64,000 bases of DNA from Microbacterium binotii (GCF_021398715.1 NZ_CP090347.1:1426001-1490000), one strand, 5' to 3'. Shown: positions 1-8,975, counted from the stretch's first letter. Numbers and translations are program-made. Notes: generated from the letters alone by a model not told the origin.

Positions 1-2
1 GA

Positions 3-1262
3 CGCATCCCCGCCGCGCACGCGTCCCTCTCGGCCGGCGCATGGAAGCGCAGCTCGTTCACCGGCACCGAGCTCTTCGAGAAGACGGTGGGCATCATCGG
101 CCTCGGCCGCATCGGCGCGCTCATCGCCGCCCGCCTGCAGGCGTTCGACATGCGTGTCGTCGCCTACGACCCGTACGTCACGAGCGCCCGCGCCCAGCAG
201 CTGGGCGTCGAGCTCCTCACGCTCGACGACCTGCTCGAGCAGAGCGACTTCATCACCATCCACATGCCCAAGACGCCCGAGACCACGGGCATGATCAGCA
301 CCGAGCAGCTGCGCCGCATGAAGCCGACCGCGTTCGTGGTGAACGTCGCCCGCGGCGGACTGATCGACGAGGCAGCTCTCGCCGACGCCCTGATCTCGGG
401 CGAGATCGCCGGTGCGGGGCTCGACGTGTTCTCGAGTGAGCCGCCCGCCGCCGACAGCGACGCCGCCCGCCTGCTGTCGCTGCCGAACGTGGTCGTCACC
501 CCCCACCTCGGCGCATCGACCGACGAGGCGCAGGAGAAGGCCGGCGTCTCGGTCGCCAAGTCCGTGCGCCTGGCGCTGTCGGGCGAGCTCGTCCCGGATG
601 CGGTCAACGTCGCCGGTGGCGTCATCGACCCCTACGTCCGCCCCGGCATCGCGCTCGTCGAGAAGCTCGGCCAGATCTTCTCCGCCCTCGCTGTCTCGCC
701 CGTCACGAGCATCGACGTCGAGGTGCACGGCGAACTCAAGGACTATGACGTCAGCGTGCTGAAGCTCGCAGCCCTCAAGGGCGTCTTCACGAACATCGTC
801 AGCGAATCGGTGTCGTACGTGAACGCGCCGCTGCTGGCCGACCAGCGCGGCATCGAGGTGCGCCTGATCGTCGACGGTGTGAGCGAGGAGTATCGCAACG
901 TCATCACCGTCGCGGGTGCCCTCTCCGACGGCTCGCAGCTCTCGGTGTCGGGCACGCTCACCGGCACGAAGCAGATCGAGAAGCTCGTGGCCATCAACGG
1001 ACACGCCCTCGAGCTGCCGATCGAGAAGCACCACATCGTGATGCAGTACACCGACCGTCCCGGAATCGTCGCCGTCTACGGCCAGCGGTTCGGCGAGTCC
1101 GGCATCAACATCGCCGGGATGCAGATCGCCCGCCGTGCCGCCGGGGGACAGGCCCTCTCGGTGCTCACGGTCGACTCGCCGGTGGCCGAAGAACTGCTCG
1201 CCGAGGTGGGTTCCGCCATCCAGGCCGACCTGTTCCGCCAGATCGAGATCACCGAGTCCTGA
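3..1262 (+). CDS. serA: D-3-phosphoglycerate dehydrogenase, 5' end outside window
   Basis: This enzyme oxidises 3-phosphoglycerate to 3-phosphohydroxypyruvate with NAD+, the first step of serine synthesis in the cytosol. The frame is already open at base 3, so the N-terminal substrate-binding part (about 110 residues) lies to the left. Visible in order are the Rossmann motif GLGRIG near base 105, the catalytic-loop stretch VNVARGG near 340 and TPHLGAST near 498. An inserted ASB-like domain follows, then a C-terminal ACT domain (about 1030-1250), the usual serine-sensing module. The length and domain order are those of the long, mycobacterial-type SerA. The gene runs towards a TetR regulator, and a 32-bp GC palindrome follows the stop. 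Family assignment is secure; serine feedback is inferred from the ACT domain. Confidence 0.96.
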   Translation, partial: RIPAAHASLSAGAWKRSSFTGTELFEKTVGIIGLGRIGALIAARLQAFDMRVVAYDPYVTSARAQQLGVELLTLDDLLEQSDFITIHMPKTPETTGMISTEQLRRMKPTAFVVNVARGGLIDEAALADALISGEIAGAGLDVFSSEPPAADSDAARLLSLPNVVVTPHLGASTDEAQEKAGVSVAKSVRLALSGELVPDAVNVAGGVIDPYVRPGIALVEKLGQIFSALAVSPVTSIDVEVHGELKDYDVSVLKLAALKGVFTNIVSESVSYVNAPLLADQRGIEVRLIVDGVSEEYRNVITVAGALSDGSQLSVSGTLTGTKQIEKLVAINGHALELPIEKHHIVMQYTDRPGIVAVYGQRFGESGINIAGMQIARRAAGGQALSVLTVDSPVAEELLAEVGSAIQADLFRQIEITES

Positions 1263-1263
1263 C

Positions 1264-1295
1264 GCCGGGGCGCCGCGGCGCCGCGGCGCCCCGGC
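1264..1295. terminator. Perfect 32-bp GC palindrome after serA
   Basis: The segment equals its own reverse complement over 32 bases, all G or C. It starts one base after the serA stop. It would fold into a very stable hairpin but has no U-tract, so it may stop transcription only weakly, or act in both directions between serA and the convergent tetR. Confidence 0.6.
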
Positions 1296-1314
1296 CTGAC
1301 TCAGGCCACGACGC

Positions 1315-1385
1315 CGAGCGAGCATCAGTTCGCCGAATGAGCATCAGATCGGATGCTCGCTCGATGAACGGATGCTCGTTCGGCG
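1315..1385. repeat. Interleaved inverted repeats built on GAGCATC
   Basis: Four arms lie in the order A (1315-1326), B (1331-1345), A' (1352-1363), B' (1371-1385). A pairs with A' over 12 bp. B pairs with B' over 15 bp with one mismatch that would be a G-U pair in RNA. All four arms share the core GAGCATC or its complement, so a nested fold (B with A', A with B') is also possible. The element fills the gap between the convergent serA and tetR. It looks like a mobile or dispersed intergenic repeat, or a transcription barrier; neither can be settled here. Confidence 0.7.
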
Positions 1386-1400
1386 GGATGGCGGTGCGGG

Positions 1401-1946
1401 TCAGCCGCGCGCGGCGCGGGTGACGATCTCGACCAGGGCGTCCATCGCGGCACCCGTGGGGGTGGGCCCCGCGACACCGTCGCCTTCGAGGGCGTTGTTG
1501 AAGTACAGACCGTCGCTCACGAGCATCACGAGATCCAGGGCCGCCTCGCTCGCCACGTGCGCCCGCAGCGCATCGGCCCAGCGGTCGCGGATGGTGCGCA
1601 ATGCCGCACCCGCGGCGGCGTGCCCGCCCTGGGCGAGCCGCGAGACCGCGACGAGCGCCCGATCCAGCTCGTCATCGCTCATCGCGGACGTGCGCACGAA
1701 GTAGGCGACGGGACCTTCCGCTGACGCCGACATGCGATCCAGGTCTTCTTCGACGAGCACGTGGAGACGTTCGAGCAGACCGGTCTCCAAGGCGTCCTTC
1801 GACCCGAAGTGGTAGAGCAGGCCGCCCTTGGAGACCCCGGCGGCCCGGGCCGTCGCATCCATCGTCGCCGCGCGTTCGCCCTCGGTCACGAGGAGTCTCT
1901 CGAAGGCGTCGAGCACCAGCTCACGGGCGCGCGGGGGTCGACTCAT
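1401..1946 (-). CDS. TetR/AcrR-family repressor of the adjacent efflux gene
   Basis: A 181-residue regulator with an N-terminal TetR-type helix-turn-helix (roughly residues 10-55, including the conserved KGGLLYHFGSK stretch) and a helical ligand-binding C-terminal half. The start at 1946 is preferred to the in-frame ATG at 2024, because the longer version would read through the palindromic operator and adds residues unlike any TetR N-terminus. It is divergent from an MFS exporter, the classic arrangement in which the regulator represses both itself and the pump until a substrate binds. The palindrome at 1987-2008 is the likely operator. The ligand cannot be predicted. Confidence 0.9.
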   Translation of the reverse strand: MSRPPRARELVLDAFERLLVTEGERAATMDATARAAGVSKGGLLYHFGSKDALETGLLERLHVLVEEDLDRMSASAEGPVAYFVRTSAMSDDELDRALVAVSRLAQGGHAAAGAALRTIRDRWADALRAHVASEAALDLVMLVSDGLYFNNALEGDGVAGPTPTGAAMDALVEIVTRAARG

Positions 1947-1986
1947 GGTCTCGATCGTACTGACGAAGGGCGTGTCATCTCTGTTA

Positions 1987-2008
1987 CTATACCAGCCGGA
2001 CGGTATAG
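1987..2008. promoter_or_regulatory. Palindromic operator shared by tetR and MFS gene
   Basis: The sequence is CTATACC-N8-GGTATAG with a symmetric CCGG at its centre. Each outer arm also makes a -10-like hexamer: TATAGA (2004-2009) towards the MFS gene, and TATAGT (1991 to 1986, minus strand) towards tetR. A bound TetR dimer would therefore cover both promoters at once. The MFS start codon is only 6 bases beyond the palindrome. Confidence 0.75.
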
Positions 2009-2014
2009 AAACAC

Positions 2015-3562
2015 ATGAACACACTCACTCAAGACATCGCCATCGCCGAGGCCGAGGGCCGCCGTGTCGGATGGCGCGGTTGGGCGGCGCTCGTCGTCCT
2101 CATGCTCCCCGTGCTGCTGGTCGCGGTCGACAACACCGTGCTGAGCTTCGCGCTCCCGGAGATCGCCCTGCAGCTGCAGCCCACCAGTACGCAGCAGCTC
2201 TGGATCATCGACGTGTACCCGCTCGTGCTGGCGGGATCCCTCGTGACCATGGGCACGCTCGGCGACCGCTTCGGACGCCGTCGGATGCTGCTGATCGGCG
2301 CCACGGGTTTCGCCGCCGTCTCCGCCCTCGGCGCTTTCGCCCCCAACGCCGAGCTGCTGATCGCCGCCCGTGCCGTCATGGGGGTCTTCGGTGCGATGCT
2401 GATGCCCTCGACGCTGTCGCTGCTGCGGAGCATCTTCACCGACCGCAATCAGCGCCGGCTGGCGATCGCCGTCTGGGCGGCGATGTTCTCGGCGGGTGCG
2501 GCGCTCGGTCCCGTCGTGGGCGGGTTCCTCCTCGAGCACTTCGCCTGGGGCTCCGTGTTCCTGATGGCCGTGCCCGTGCTCGTCCCGCTGCTGGTACTCG
2601 CGCCGATCCTGGTGCCGGAGAGTCGTGATCCGAACCCCGGTCGCGTGGATCCGGTGAGCATCGTGCTCTCCATGGCGACCATGGTGCCGATCGTCTACGC
2701 GATCAAGGAAGCCGCGGCACACGGCCCCAGCCCGCTCGTCGCCGCGCTGCTCGTGGCCGGCGTCGGGTTCGGTGTGCTGTTCGTGCGCCGCCAGCGTCGC
2801 TCCGAGACGCCGATGCTGGATGTGCGGCTGTTCGCGCGCGGCGCGTTCAGCGGAGCGCTGCTCGTCAACCTGCTGAGCGTGCTGGCGCTGGTCGGCTTCA
2901 TCTACTTCGTCTCGCAGCACCTGCAGCTCATCGTCGGTCTCTCGCCGATGACCGCGGGTCTGGCGCTGGTGCCCGGTCTGGCACTCATGATCGTGGCGGG
3001 ACTCGCGGTCGTGCCCGTCGCCAAGCGCGTCTCGCCGCGCGTGGTCATCCCGGTGGCTCTGGTGTTCTCGTTCGCGGGATACGTCATGGTCGCGCTGTCC
3101 ACGGACCCCGGCTCGGTGGCGCTGCTCGTGGTCGCCTTCATGGTGCTGGGCATCGGGATCGGCGCGGCCGAGACCGTCTCGAACGAGCTCGTGCTCGCCA
3201 GCGCCCCGCCCGCGAAGGCGGGAGCCGCCAGCGCGGTCTCCGAGACGGCGTACGAGGTCGGCGCGGTGCTGGGCACCTCGCTTCTCGGCGGGCTGCTCAC
3301 CGCGCTCTACCGCGCGAACCTCGTCGTGCCGCAGGGTGTTCCTGCGGACGTCGCGGATGCGGCGCGCGAAACGCTGGCGGGAGCGGTGAGCGCCGCGAAC
3401 GGACTCGCCCCCGAGACCGGAGCCGCGCTCCGGGATGCGGCCGCGCACGCCTTCGACGCCGGTGTCGGTGTCACCTCGCTCATCGGCGCGGGTCTCGTCG
3501 TCGTGGCAGCGGTCATCGCCGCCACTACGCTGGGATCATCCCGCAACTCGCCGCGGCGGTGA
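2015..3562 (+). CDS. MFS drug-efflux transporter, DHA2 (14-TM) type
   Basis: A 515-residue integral membrane protein of the major facilitator superfamily. It has about 14 predicted hydrophobic segments, the motif-A region GDRFGRRR near residues 85-92 and the DNTVLSFALP motif of the first helix (around 38-47) typical of QacA/SmvA/EmrB-like H+-driven multidrug exporters. The DHA2 subfamily is inferred from these motifs and the length. The ATG lies 6 bases after the palindrome, with no room for a Shine-Dalgarno site, so the mRNA is probably leaderless or nearly so. The divergent TetR is its likely repressor. The exported compound is unknown. Confidence 0.9.
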   Translation: MNTLTQDIAIAEAEGRRVGWRGWAALVVLMLPVLLVAVDNTVLSFALPEIALQLQPTSTQQLWIIDVYPLVLAGSLVTMGTLGDRFGRRRMLLIGATGFAAVSALGAFAPNAELLIAARAVMGVFGAMLMPSTLSLLRSIFTDRNQRRLAIAVWAAMFSAGAALGPVVGGFLLEHFAWGSVFLMAVPVLVPLLVLAPILVPESRDPNPGRVDPVSIVLSMATMVPIVYAIKEAAAHGPSPLVAALLVAGVGFGVLFVRRQRRSETPMLDVRLFARGAFSGALLVNLLSVLALVGFIYFVSQHLQLIVGLSPMTAGLALVPGLALMIVAGLAVVPVAKRVSPRVVIPVALVFSFAGYVMVALSTDPGSVALLVVAFMVLGIGIGAAETVSNELVLASAPPAKAGAASAVSETAYEVGAVLGTSLLGGLLTALYRANLVVPQGVPADVADAARETLAGAVSAANGLAPETGAALRDAAAHAFDAGVGVTSLIGAGLVVVAAVIAATTLGSSRNSPRR

Positions 3563-3591
3563 TGCCCGCGGCATCCTGAGACAGGAGTCCC

Positions 3592-4644
3592 ATGTCGCGC
3601 GTCGTGAAGCTCGCCGTCATCCCCGGTGACGGAATCGGTCCCGAAGTCGTCGCCGAGGCCGACAAGGTGCTCGAAGCGGTGGCGGCCGGCACCGACGTGA
3701 CGTTCGAGCGCACCTGGTTCTCGCTCGGCGCCGCCCGCTATCTCGAGACCGGCGACACCCTCACCGACGACGACCTGGCAGCGATCGCCTCGCACGACGC
3801 GATCCTGCTCGGCGCTGTCGGGGGAGTGCCGGGCGACCCCCGCCTGAAGAACGCGAACATCGAGCGGGGGCTGCTGCTCAAGCTGCGCTTCGCGCTGGAT
3901 CACTACGTGAACCTGCGCCCGTCCAAGCTGTACCCCGGTGCGAGCGGTCCGCTCGCCGACCCGGGCGAGATCGACTTCGTCGTGGTGCGCGAGGGGACCG
4001 AGGGACCCTACGTCGGCAACGGGGGTGCGATCCGCGTCGGCACCCCGCACGAGGTGGCCAATGAGACCTCGGTGAACACGGCTTTCGGTGTCGAGCGCGT
4101 CGTGCGCTTCGCGTTCGCCGAAGCCGAACGTCGCCGCAAGAAGCTCACCCTCGTGCACAAGACCAACGTGCTCGTGCACGCCGGCGGTATCTGGAAGCGG
4201 ATCGTCGACGAGGTGGCGACGGAGCACCCCGACGTCGCCGTAGACTATCTGCACGTCGACGCGGCCACGATCTTCCTGGTCACGAACCCCAGTCGCTTCG
4301 ATGTGATCGTCACCGACAACCTCTTCGGTGACATCCTGACCGACCTGGCAGGTGCCGTCACCGGTGGCATCGGCCTCGCCGCATCCGGGAACATCAATCC
4401 CGACGGCGACTTCCCGTCGATGTTCGAGCCCGTCCACGGTTCGGCTCCCGACATCGCGGGCCAGCAGAAGGCCGACCCCACGGCCGCGATCCTCTCGGTC
4501 GCTCTCCTGCTGAACCATCTCGGACTGCGCGATGACGCCGACCGCCTCACCCGCGCGGTCGAGGCCGACATCGCCGAGCGCTCCGATTCGGTCCGCACCA
4601 CAGCACAGATCGGCGACGCGATCATCGCGCGGCTCCAGGCGTAA
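3592..4644 (+). CDS. leuB: 3-isopropylmalate dehydrogenase
   Basis: Catalyses NAD+-dependent oxidative decarboxylation of 3-isopropylmalate, the third step of leucine synthesis. At 350 residues it has the usual family length. The isocitrate/isopropylmalate dehydrogenase signature [12 protein letters not shown] is near residue 243, and the following [11 protein letters not shown] region binds NAD. An AGGAG ribosome site lies about 7 bases upstream of the ATG. The next gene is the branched-chain aminotransferase ilvE, 61 bases away, so the two probably share a transcript. leuC and leuD are separate, near base 51000, as is common in actinobacteria. Confidence 0.97.
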   Translation: MSRVVKLAVIPGDGIGPEVVAEADKVLEAVAAGTDVTFERTWFSLGAARYLETGDTLTDDDLAAIASHDAILLGAVGGVPGDPRLKNANIERGLLLKLRFALDHYVNLRPSKLYPGASGPLADPGEIDFVVVREGTEGPYVGNGGAIRVGTPHEVANETSVNTAFGVERVVRFAFAEAERRRKKLTLVHKTNVLVHAGGIWKRIVDEVATEHPDVAVDYLHVDAATIFLVTNPSRFDVIVTDNLFGDILTDLAGAVTGGIGLAASGNINPDGDFPSMFEPVHGSAPDIAGQQKADPTAAILSVALLLNHLGLRDDADRLTRAVEADIAERSDSVRTTAQIGDAIIARLQA

Positions 4645-4705
4645 TCTGGAGCCCGCAGCCGTCGCCCGTGACCGCGCCGCCAGGCGCAGATGAAGCGAGA
4701 TCCTC

Positions 4706-5812
4706 ATGACACTCCTCGACACCGATCCCGACCAGGGCCTCGCACCGCTCGAGTTCGCCGTCACCCGCAACCTCGCCGCCCGCGGCGCTGCGGAGCGCGA
4801 GCAGATCCTCGAGAACCCCGGCTTCGGCACCGCCTTCACCGACCACATGGTCGACATCTGCTGGTCGATGCGCGGCGGCTGGCACCGTCCCCGCGTGCAG
4901 CCCTACGGCCCCATCTCGCTGGATCCGGCCGCCGCCGTCCTGCACTACGGGCAGGAGATCTTCGAGGGCATCAAGGCCTACCGTCACGCCGACGGGTCGA
5001 TCCACACGTTCCGCCCCGACCAGAACGGCCGGCGGCTGCAGCGCTCGGCGCGGCGGCTCGCGCTGCCGGAGCTGCCGGTGTCGTACTTCGTGCAGTCGCT
5101 GCGCGAGCTGATCAAGGTGGATGCGGCCTGGGTGCCCTCGGGGGCAGACCAGAGCCTGTACCTGCGCCCGTTCATGTTCGCCAAAGAGGCGTTCCTGGGC
5201 GTGCGCCCGGCGCAGAAGGTCGCGTACTACCTCATCGCGAGCCCCGCGGGCGCTTACTTCAAGGGCGGCGTGCAGCCGGTCTCGATCTGGCTGAGCGAGG
5301 ACTACTCGCGCGCCGGCAAGGGCGGAACGGGCGCGGCGAAGACCGGCGGCAACTACGCCGCGAGCCTGCTGCCGCAGTCCGAGGCGTACGAGAACGAGTG
5401 CGACCAGGTCGTCTTCCTCGACCAGGACGGCAACGTCGAAGAGCTCGGCGGCATGAACATCGTGTTCGTCAAGAAGGACGGCACCCTCGTGACCCCGCAG
5501 TCCGACTCGATCCTCGAGGGCATCACCCGCGACTCGATCCTGCAGCTCGCGATCGACCGCGGCCACAAGGTCGAGGGGCGCGCCGTGTCGCTGGCCGAGT
5601 GGCGCGACGGCGTCGCCTCGGGCGACATCGTCGAGGTGTTCGCCTGTGGCACGGCTGCGGTGGTCACACCGATCGGTCAGCTCAAGGGCAAGAACTTCTT
5701 CGACGAGCAGCCGACCGGCTCTCTCGCTCTGTCGCTGCGCGAGGAGCTCACCGACATCCAGTACGGACGTCGCGAAGACACGCACAACTGGCTCGTGCGC
5801 CTCGACGCCTGA
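4706..5812 (+). CDS. ilvE: Branched-chain-amino-acid aminotransferase
   Basis: PLP enzyme that makes the last transamination step to leucine, isoleucine and valine from their 2-oxo acids, using glutamate. The 368 residues fit the class IV, BCAT type II group found in actinobacteria. Visible motifs are FEGIKAY near residue 86, the PLP-lysine segment AKTGGNYAAS near 211-220 and the C-terminal EVFACGTAAVV near 311, which holds the phosphate-binding loop. It follows leuB closely on the same strand, consistent with co-transcription for leucine output. Confidence 0.96.
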   Translation: MTLLDTDPDQGLAPLEFAVTRNLAARGAAEREQILENPGFGTAFTDHMVDICWSMRGGWHRPRVQPYGPISLDPAAAVLHYGQEIFEGIKAYRHADGSIHTFRPDQNGRRLQRSARRLALPELPVSYFVQSLRELIKVDAAWVPSGADQSLYLRPFMFAKEAFLGVRPAQKVAYYLIASPAGAYFKGGVQPVSIWLSEDYSRAGKGGTGAAKTGGNYAASLLPQSEAYENECDQVVFLDQDGNVEELGGMNIVFVKKDGTLVTPQSDSILEGITRDSILQLAIDRGHKVEGRAVSLAEWRDGVASGDIVEVFACGTAAVVTPIGQLKGKNFFDEQPTGSLALSLREELTDIQYGRREDTHNWLVRLDA

Positions 5813-5834
5813 GTCCCGAACGGGGCGTCCTGGA

Positions 5835-5840
5835 TAGGCT
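5835..5840 (+). promoter_or_regulatory. -10 box TAGGCT, leaderless start of the FAH gene
   Basis: TAGGCT is followed by exactly 6 bases and then the GTG start at 5847, so transcription should begin at or next to the start codon. Confidence 0.55.
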
Positions 5841-5846
5841 GAGCGG

Positions 5847-6614
5847 GTGAAGATCGCTCGTTTCAGCCACCAGGACGCCATCGCTTACGGAATCGTCGAC
5901 GACGACGAGCTCGTGCAGCTCGCCGGGGACCCGATGTTCGCCGGATTCGAGCCCACGGGCACGCGCATCCCGATCGCGGATGTGGCGCTGCTGGCTCCGG
6001 TGATCCCGCGGTCCAAGGTCGTGGCGATCGGACGCAACTACCGCGCCCACGCGGAGGAGCTCGGCAACGACGTCCCCGCCGAGCCGCTCATGTTCCTCAA
6101 GCCCAACACCGCGGTGATCGGTCCCGGCGACGTCATCGTGCGCCCCACGCAGTCCGAGCGGGTCGACTTCGAGGGTGAGCTGGTCGTGGTGATCGGTCGC
6201 ATCGCGAAGAACGTGCCGGTGGAGAAGGCCCTCGACGTCGTGTTCGGATACACGGTCGGCAACGACGTGACCGCCCGCGACCTCCAGCGCAGCGACGGCC
6301 AGTGGTCGCGCGCCAAGGGCTTCGACACCTTCTGCCCGCTCGGACCCGTCATCGAGACGGAGTTCGATCCCGCATCCGCCGCGCGCGTCGTGACTCGCGT
6401 CAACGGCGACGAGCGCCAGTCGGCCCCGCTCACCGATCTGATGTTCCCGATCGCCGAGCTGGTCGCGTACGCGTCGTCGGTGTTCACGCTGCTTCCGGGC
6501 GACGTCATCATGACCGGAACCCCCGCCGGCGTCGGCCCGCTCGTGGCCGGTGACGAGGTCGAGGTCGAGGTCGAGGGGATCGGCGTTCTGCGCAACACCG
6601 TGCGCGATGCCTGA
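5847..6614 (+). CDS. Fumarylacetoacetate hydrolase family protein
   Basis: A 255-residue protein of the FAH/HpcE family, which hydrolyses or decarboxylates beta-diketo acids with a divalent metal. The core runs from about residue 60: IGRNYRAHAEE, then DFEGELVVVIG with the metal-binding acidic residues, GYTVGNDVTARDLQ, the KGFDTFCPLGP loop, and MTGTPAGVGP near the C-terminus. It could be an acylpyruvate hydrolase or an oxaloacetate decarboxylase; sequence alone does not decide. The stop overlaps the start of the next MFS gene by 8 bases, so the two are translationally coupled. The GTG start is set by the -10 box 6 bases upstream. Confidence 0.9.
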   Translation: MKIARFSHQDAIAYGIVDDDELVQLAGDPMFAGFEPTGTRIPIADVALLAPVIPRSKVVAIGRNYRAHAEELGNDVPAEPLMFLKPNTAVIGPGDVIVRPTQSERVDFEGELVVVIGRIAKNVPVEKALDVVFGYTVGNDVTARDLQRSDGQWSRAKGFDTFCPLGPVIETEFDPASAARVVTRVNGDERQSAPLTDLMFPIAELVAYASSVFTLLPGDVIMTGTPAGVGPLVAGDEVEVEVEGIGVLRNTVRDA

Positions 6615-7854
6615 AGCTCTTGATCTGCTGCCGGATGCGGCGGAGCTGACCCGCATCCGGCGCCGCACGCTGTGGTTGCTCTCATCCGGACAGATCCTCG
6701 GCGGCATCGCGTTCGGGGCGACGATCTCGCTCGGCGCGATTCTGGCCACCGAGCTGTCCGGTGACGAGGCGTTCTCCGGCTGGGCGACGGCGGCGGTCAC
6801 CCTGGGGGCGGCGGCGTTCGCCATCCCGCTCGCGGCCCTCGCCCGTCGGAACGGGCGCCGTCCCGCGCTCGCGGCCGGGCTCTCGGTGGCACTTGTCGGC
6901 GTCCTCCTCGTCATCGGGGCGGTGGCGGCCGCATCCTTCCCGCTGCTGCTGGCGGGTGTCGTGCTGATCGGTGCCGGGCAGGCGGCGAACCTGCAGTCGC
7001 GTTTCGCCGCGGCCGATCTCGCGACGGATGCGTCGCGCGGTCGTGACATCTCGGTCGTGGTCTGGGCGACGACGGTCGGAGCGGTCCTGGGCCCCAACCT
7101 CGTCGGACCGGGACAGGCGCTCGGCGACCTCGTCGGCATGCCGCCGCTGACCGGCCCCTATCTGTTCACGATCGTCGCCCAGGTGCTGGCCGTCATCTTG
7201 TACGTCGCCGCCCTACGGCCCGATCCGCTCGTGCTGGCGCAGCGCCTGGTCGCCAGGGATGCGGCGGGCGCGGGCCCTCGGATTGCACGCGCCGACCGGC
7301 CCGTGGCCGCGCGGTACGCGATCCTCGCGATCGCCGCCTCTCACGGCACGATGGTCGCCGTCATGGCCATGACGCCCGTGCACCTCGTCCACCACGGTGC
7401 GAGCCTCACCGTCGTCGGGCTCACCATCAGCCTGCACATCGCCGGGATGTACGCCCTGTCGCCGGTGTTCGGCATCCTCGCCGACCGGATCGGTCGGGTG
7501 ACGACGGTTCTGCTGGGACAGGGGCTGCTGGCCGCATCGTTGCTGGTGTCAGGACTGGGGCAGAACTCGAACATCGCGGTCACCGTCGGCCTCGTGCTCC
7601 TCGGACTCGGTTGGAGCGCCTCGACCGTGGCGGGCGCGGCGCTGCTCGTGGAGACCAGCAGCGAGGCGATGCGCACCCGCAGGCAGGGACGCAGCGACCT
7701 CGCGATGAACCTGGTGGGAGCGGCCGGTGCGATCCTGGCCGGACTCATTCTCGGATGGATCGGATTCGGCGGTCTGGCCTTCGTGACCCTCGCGCTCGTG
7801 GTGCTCGTGGTGGTGGCGTCTCCGCTGGCGCGCTCGAGACGCGGCGCGGCCTAG
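6607..7854 (+). CDS. MFS transporter coupled to the FAH-family gene
   Basis: A 415-residue, about 12-helix major facilitator. Recognisable features are the early FGATISLGAILATEL helix and the inter-helix motif ILADRIGR near residue 294. The ATG at 6607 is preferred because it overlaps the FAH stop by 8 bases and gives a normal N-terminus; an upstream in-frame ATG would add 19 Arg/Ser-rich residues lying inside the FAH gene. Co-expression suggests it may import or export a substrate related to the FAH enzyme, but that is inference. Its TAG stop sits in the palindrome CTAG at 7851-7854, shared with the stop of the convergent aminotransferase gene. Confidence 0.87.
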   Translation: MPEALDLLPDAAELTRIRRRTLWLLSSGQILGGIAFGATISLGAILATELSGDEAFSGWATAAVTLGAAAFAIPLAALARRNGRRPALAAGLSVALVGVLLVIGAVAAASFPLLLAGVVLIGAGQAANLQSRFAAADLATDASRGRDISVVVWATTVGAVLGPNLVGPGQALGDLVGMPPLTGPYLFTIVAQVLAVILYVAALRPDPLVLAQRLVARDAAGAGPRIARADRPVAARYAILAIAASHGTMVAVMAMTPVHLVHHGASLTVVGLTISLHIAGMYALSPVFGILADRIGRVTTVLLGQGLLAASLLVSGLGQNSNIAVTVGLVLLGLGWSASTVAGAALLVETSSEAMRTRRQGRSDLAMNLVGAAGAILAGLILGWIGFGGLAFVTLALVVLVVVASPLARSRRGAA

Positions 7855-8903
7855 CGGAGGGCGCGGAGCGCGCGGTGGACGTCGTCCTGGTCGTTGAAGA
7901 CGTGGAACGCGAGACGCGCGCGTCCGGCGCGGCCGGATGCGGTGATGCCAGCGGTCCGCAGACGCGCGAGGTCGGAGGCATCCGAGTCGGGCCACGTCAC
8001 GATCGCGCTCGGCGTGGCGGGTGAGGGCAGGCCCATGCCGGAGAGGAAGCGCGTCGCGAGGTTCGTCGTGTGCCGGTGGATCGCGGACATGTCGGCGTCC
8101 GCGAAGAGCCCGAGTGCGGGTTCGGCCCCCACGAACGCCTGCCAGGCGGGGGATACGTCGAAGCGGCGGGCGTCTGAGGCCAGCGTCGCGGCGTCGCCGT
8201 AGCAGGACTGCCAGGGATCCGCGCCCGCGTACCAGCCGGCGTGCAACGGCGTCAGGGTGGTGGCGAACTCGTCACTGAGAGCGAGGAAGGCCACTCCTCG
8301 CGGGGCGCACAGCCACTTGTACGCATGGACGACGAACGCGTCGAAGGCAGAGGCGTCGACCGGGAGCCAGCCGACGGCCTGCGTGCCGTCGCACAGCGTT
8401 CGAGCTCCCACCGCGCGAGCGGCGGCGGCGATCGCCGCATGATCGGCGACCTCGCCCGAGGCCGACTGCACGATCGAGAAGGCCACCAGTGCTGTGTCGG
8501 GACGTACCGCGTCGGCGAGCTCCGCCAGCGGCGCGCAGCGCACGCGGAGCCCGCCGCGGTGCACGAACGGGAGGACGAGCGAGGAGAAGTCGCCGTCCGG
8601 CACGAGCACCTCGCTGCCCTCGGGCAGGGATGCCGCGATGAGGCTCACCAGAACCGAAGTCTGAGACCCGATCGCGACGCGCTCGGGTGCGACCTGCAGC
8701 AGTCGTGCGGCGTGCCGGCGCGTCTGCTCGACGACAACGGAGTAGGCCGCGGCATCCGCTCCGTGCGTCACCGAACGCATGATGTCGGCGATCAGGGCAT
8801 CGCGACTCGCGCGCGGCGGTAGCCCGCCGGTGCAGGCGGCGAGGTAGTCCCGACCGCCGTCGAAGGCCGCGCGGACGGCGGCGAGATCCAGCGGTGCGGT
8901 CAT
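7851..8903 (-). CDS. Class V aminotransferase-like PLP enzyme
   Basis: A 350-residue fold-type I PLP protein of the class V aminotransferase/cysteine desulfurase superfamily. The PLP-lysine is in VVHAYKWLCAPRG (around residue 196), and the upstream LCDGTQAVGWLPVDAS contains the cofactor-contacting Asp and Gln. No desulfurase active-site cysteine loop is evident, so it is more likely an aminotransferase, lyase or epimerase-like member than a NifS/SufS. It is divergent from a LysR regulator, which suggests that regulator controls it. Its stop codon shares CTAG with the convergent MFS gene. The substrate is unknown. Confidence 0.85.
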   Translation of the reverse strand: MTAPLDLAAVRAAFDGGRDYLAACTGGLPPRASRDALIADIMRSVTHGADAAAYSVVVEQTRRHAARLLQVAPERVAIGSQTSVLVSLIAASLPEGSEVLVPDGDFSSLVLPFVHRGGLRVRCAPLAELADAVRPDTALVAFSIVQSASGEVADHAAIAAAARAVGARTLCDGTQAVGWLPVDASAFDAFVVHAYKWLCAPRGVAFLALSDEFATTLTPLHAGWYAGADPWQSCYGDAATLASDARRFDVSPAWQAFVGAEPALGLFADADMSAIHRHTTNLATRFLSGMGLPSPATPSAIVTWPDSDASDLARLRTAGITASGRAGRARLAFHVFNDQDDVHRALRALR

Positions 8904-8960
8904 GTCTCCAGCATCGGGATGCGTGCGACAGAGGTCTACGGCAGAAGGGGCATCGCGTTC

Positions 8961-8975
8961 ATAAGCTCGCGTTAT
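8961..8975. promoter_or_regulatory. LysR-type inverted repeat ATAA-N7-TTAT
   Basis: An AT-rich interrupted palindrome in an otherwise GC-rich divergent gap. It contains the T-N11-A spacing typical of LysR-family sites and abuts the TATATT -10 box of the regulator gene. It is a candidate autoregulatory and activation site. Confidence 0.5.

Noticed and set aside
3307..4857. A 516-codon antisense frame opposite leuB
   Set aside because: leuB on the plus strand has clear motifs; the antisense product resembles no protein.
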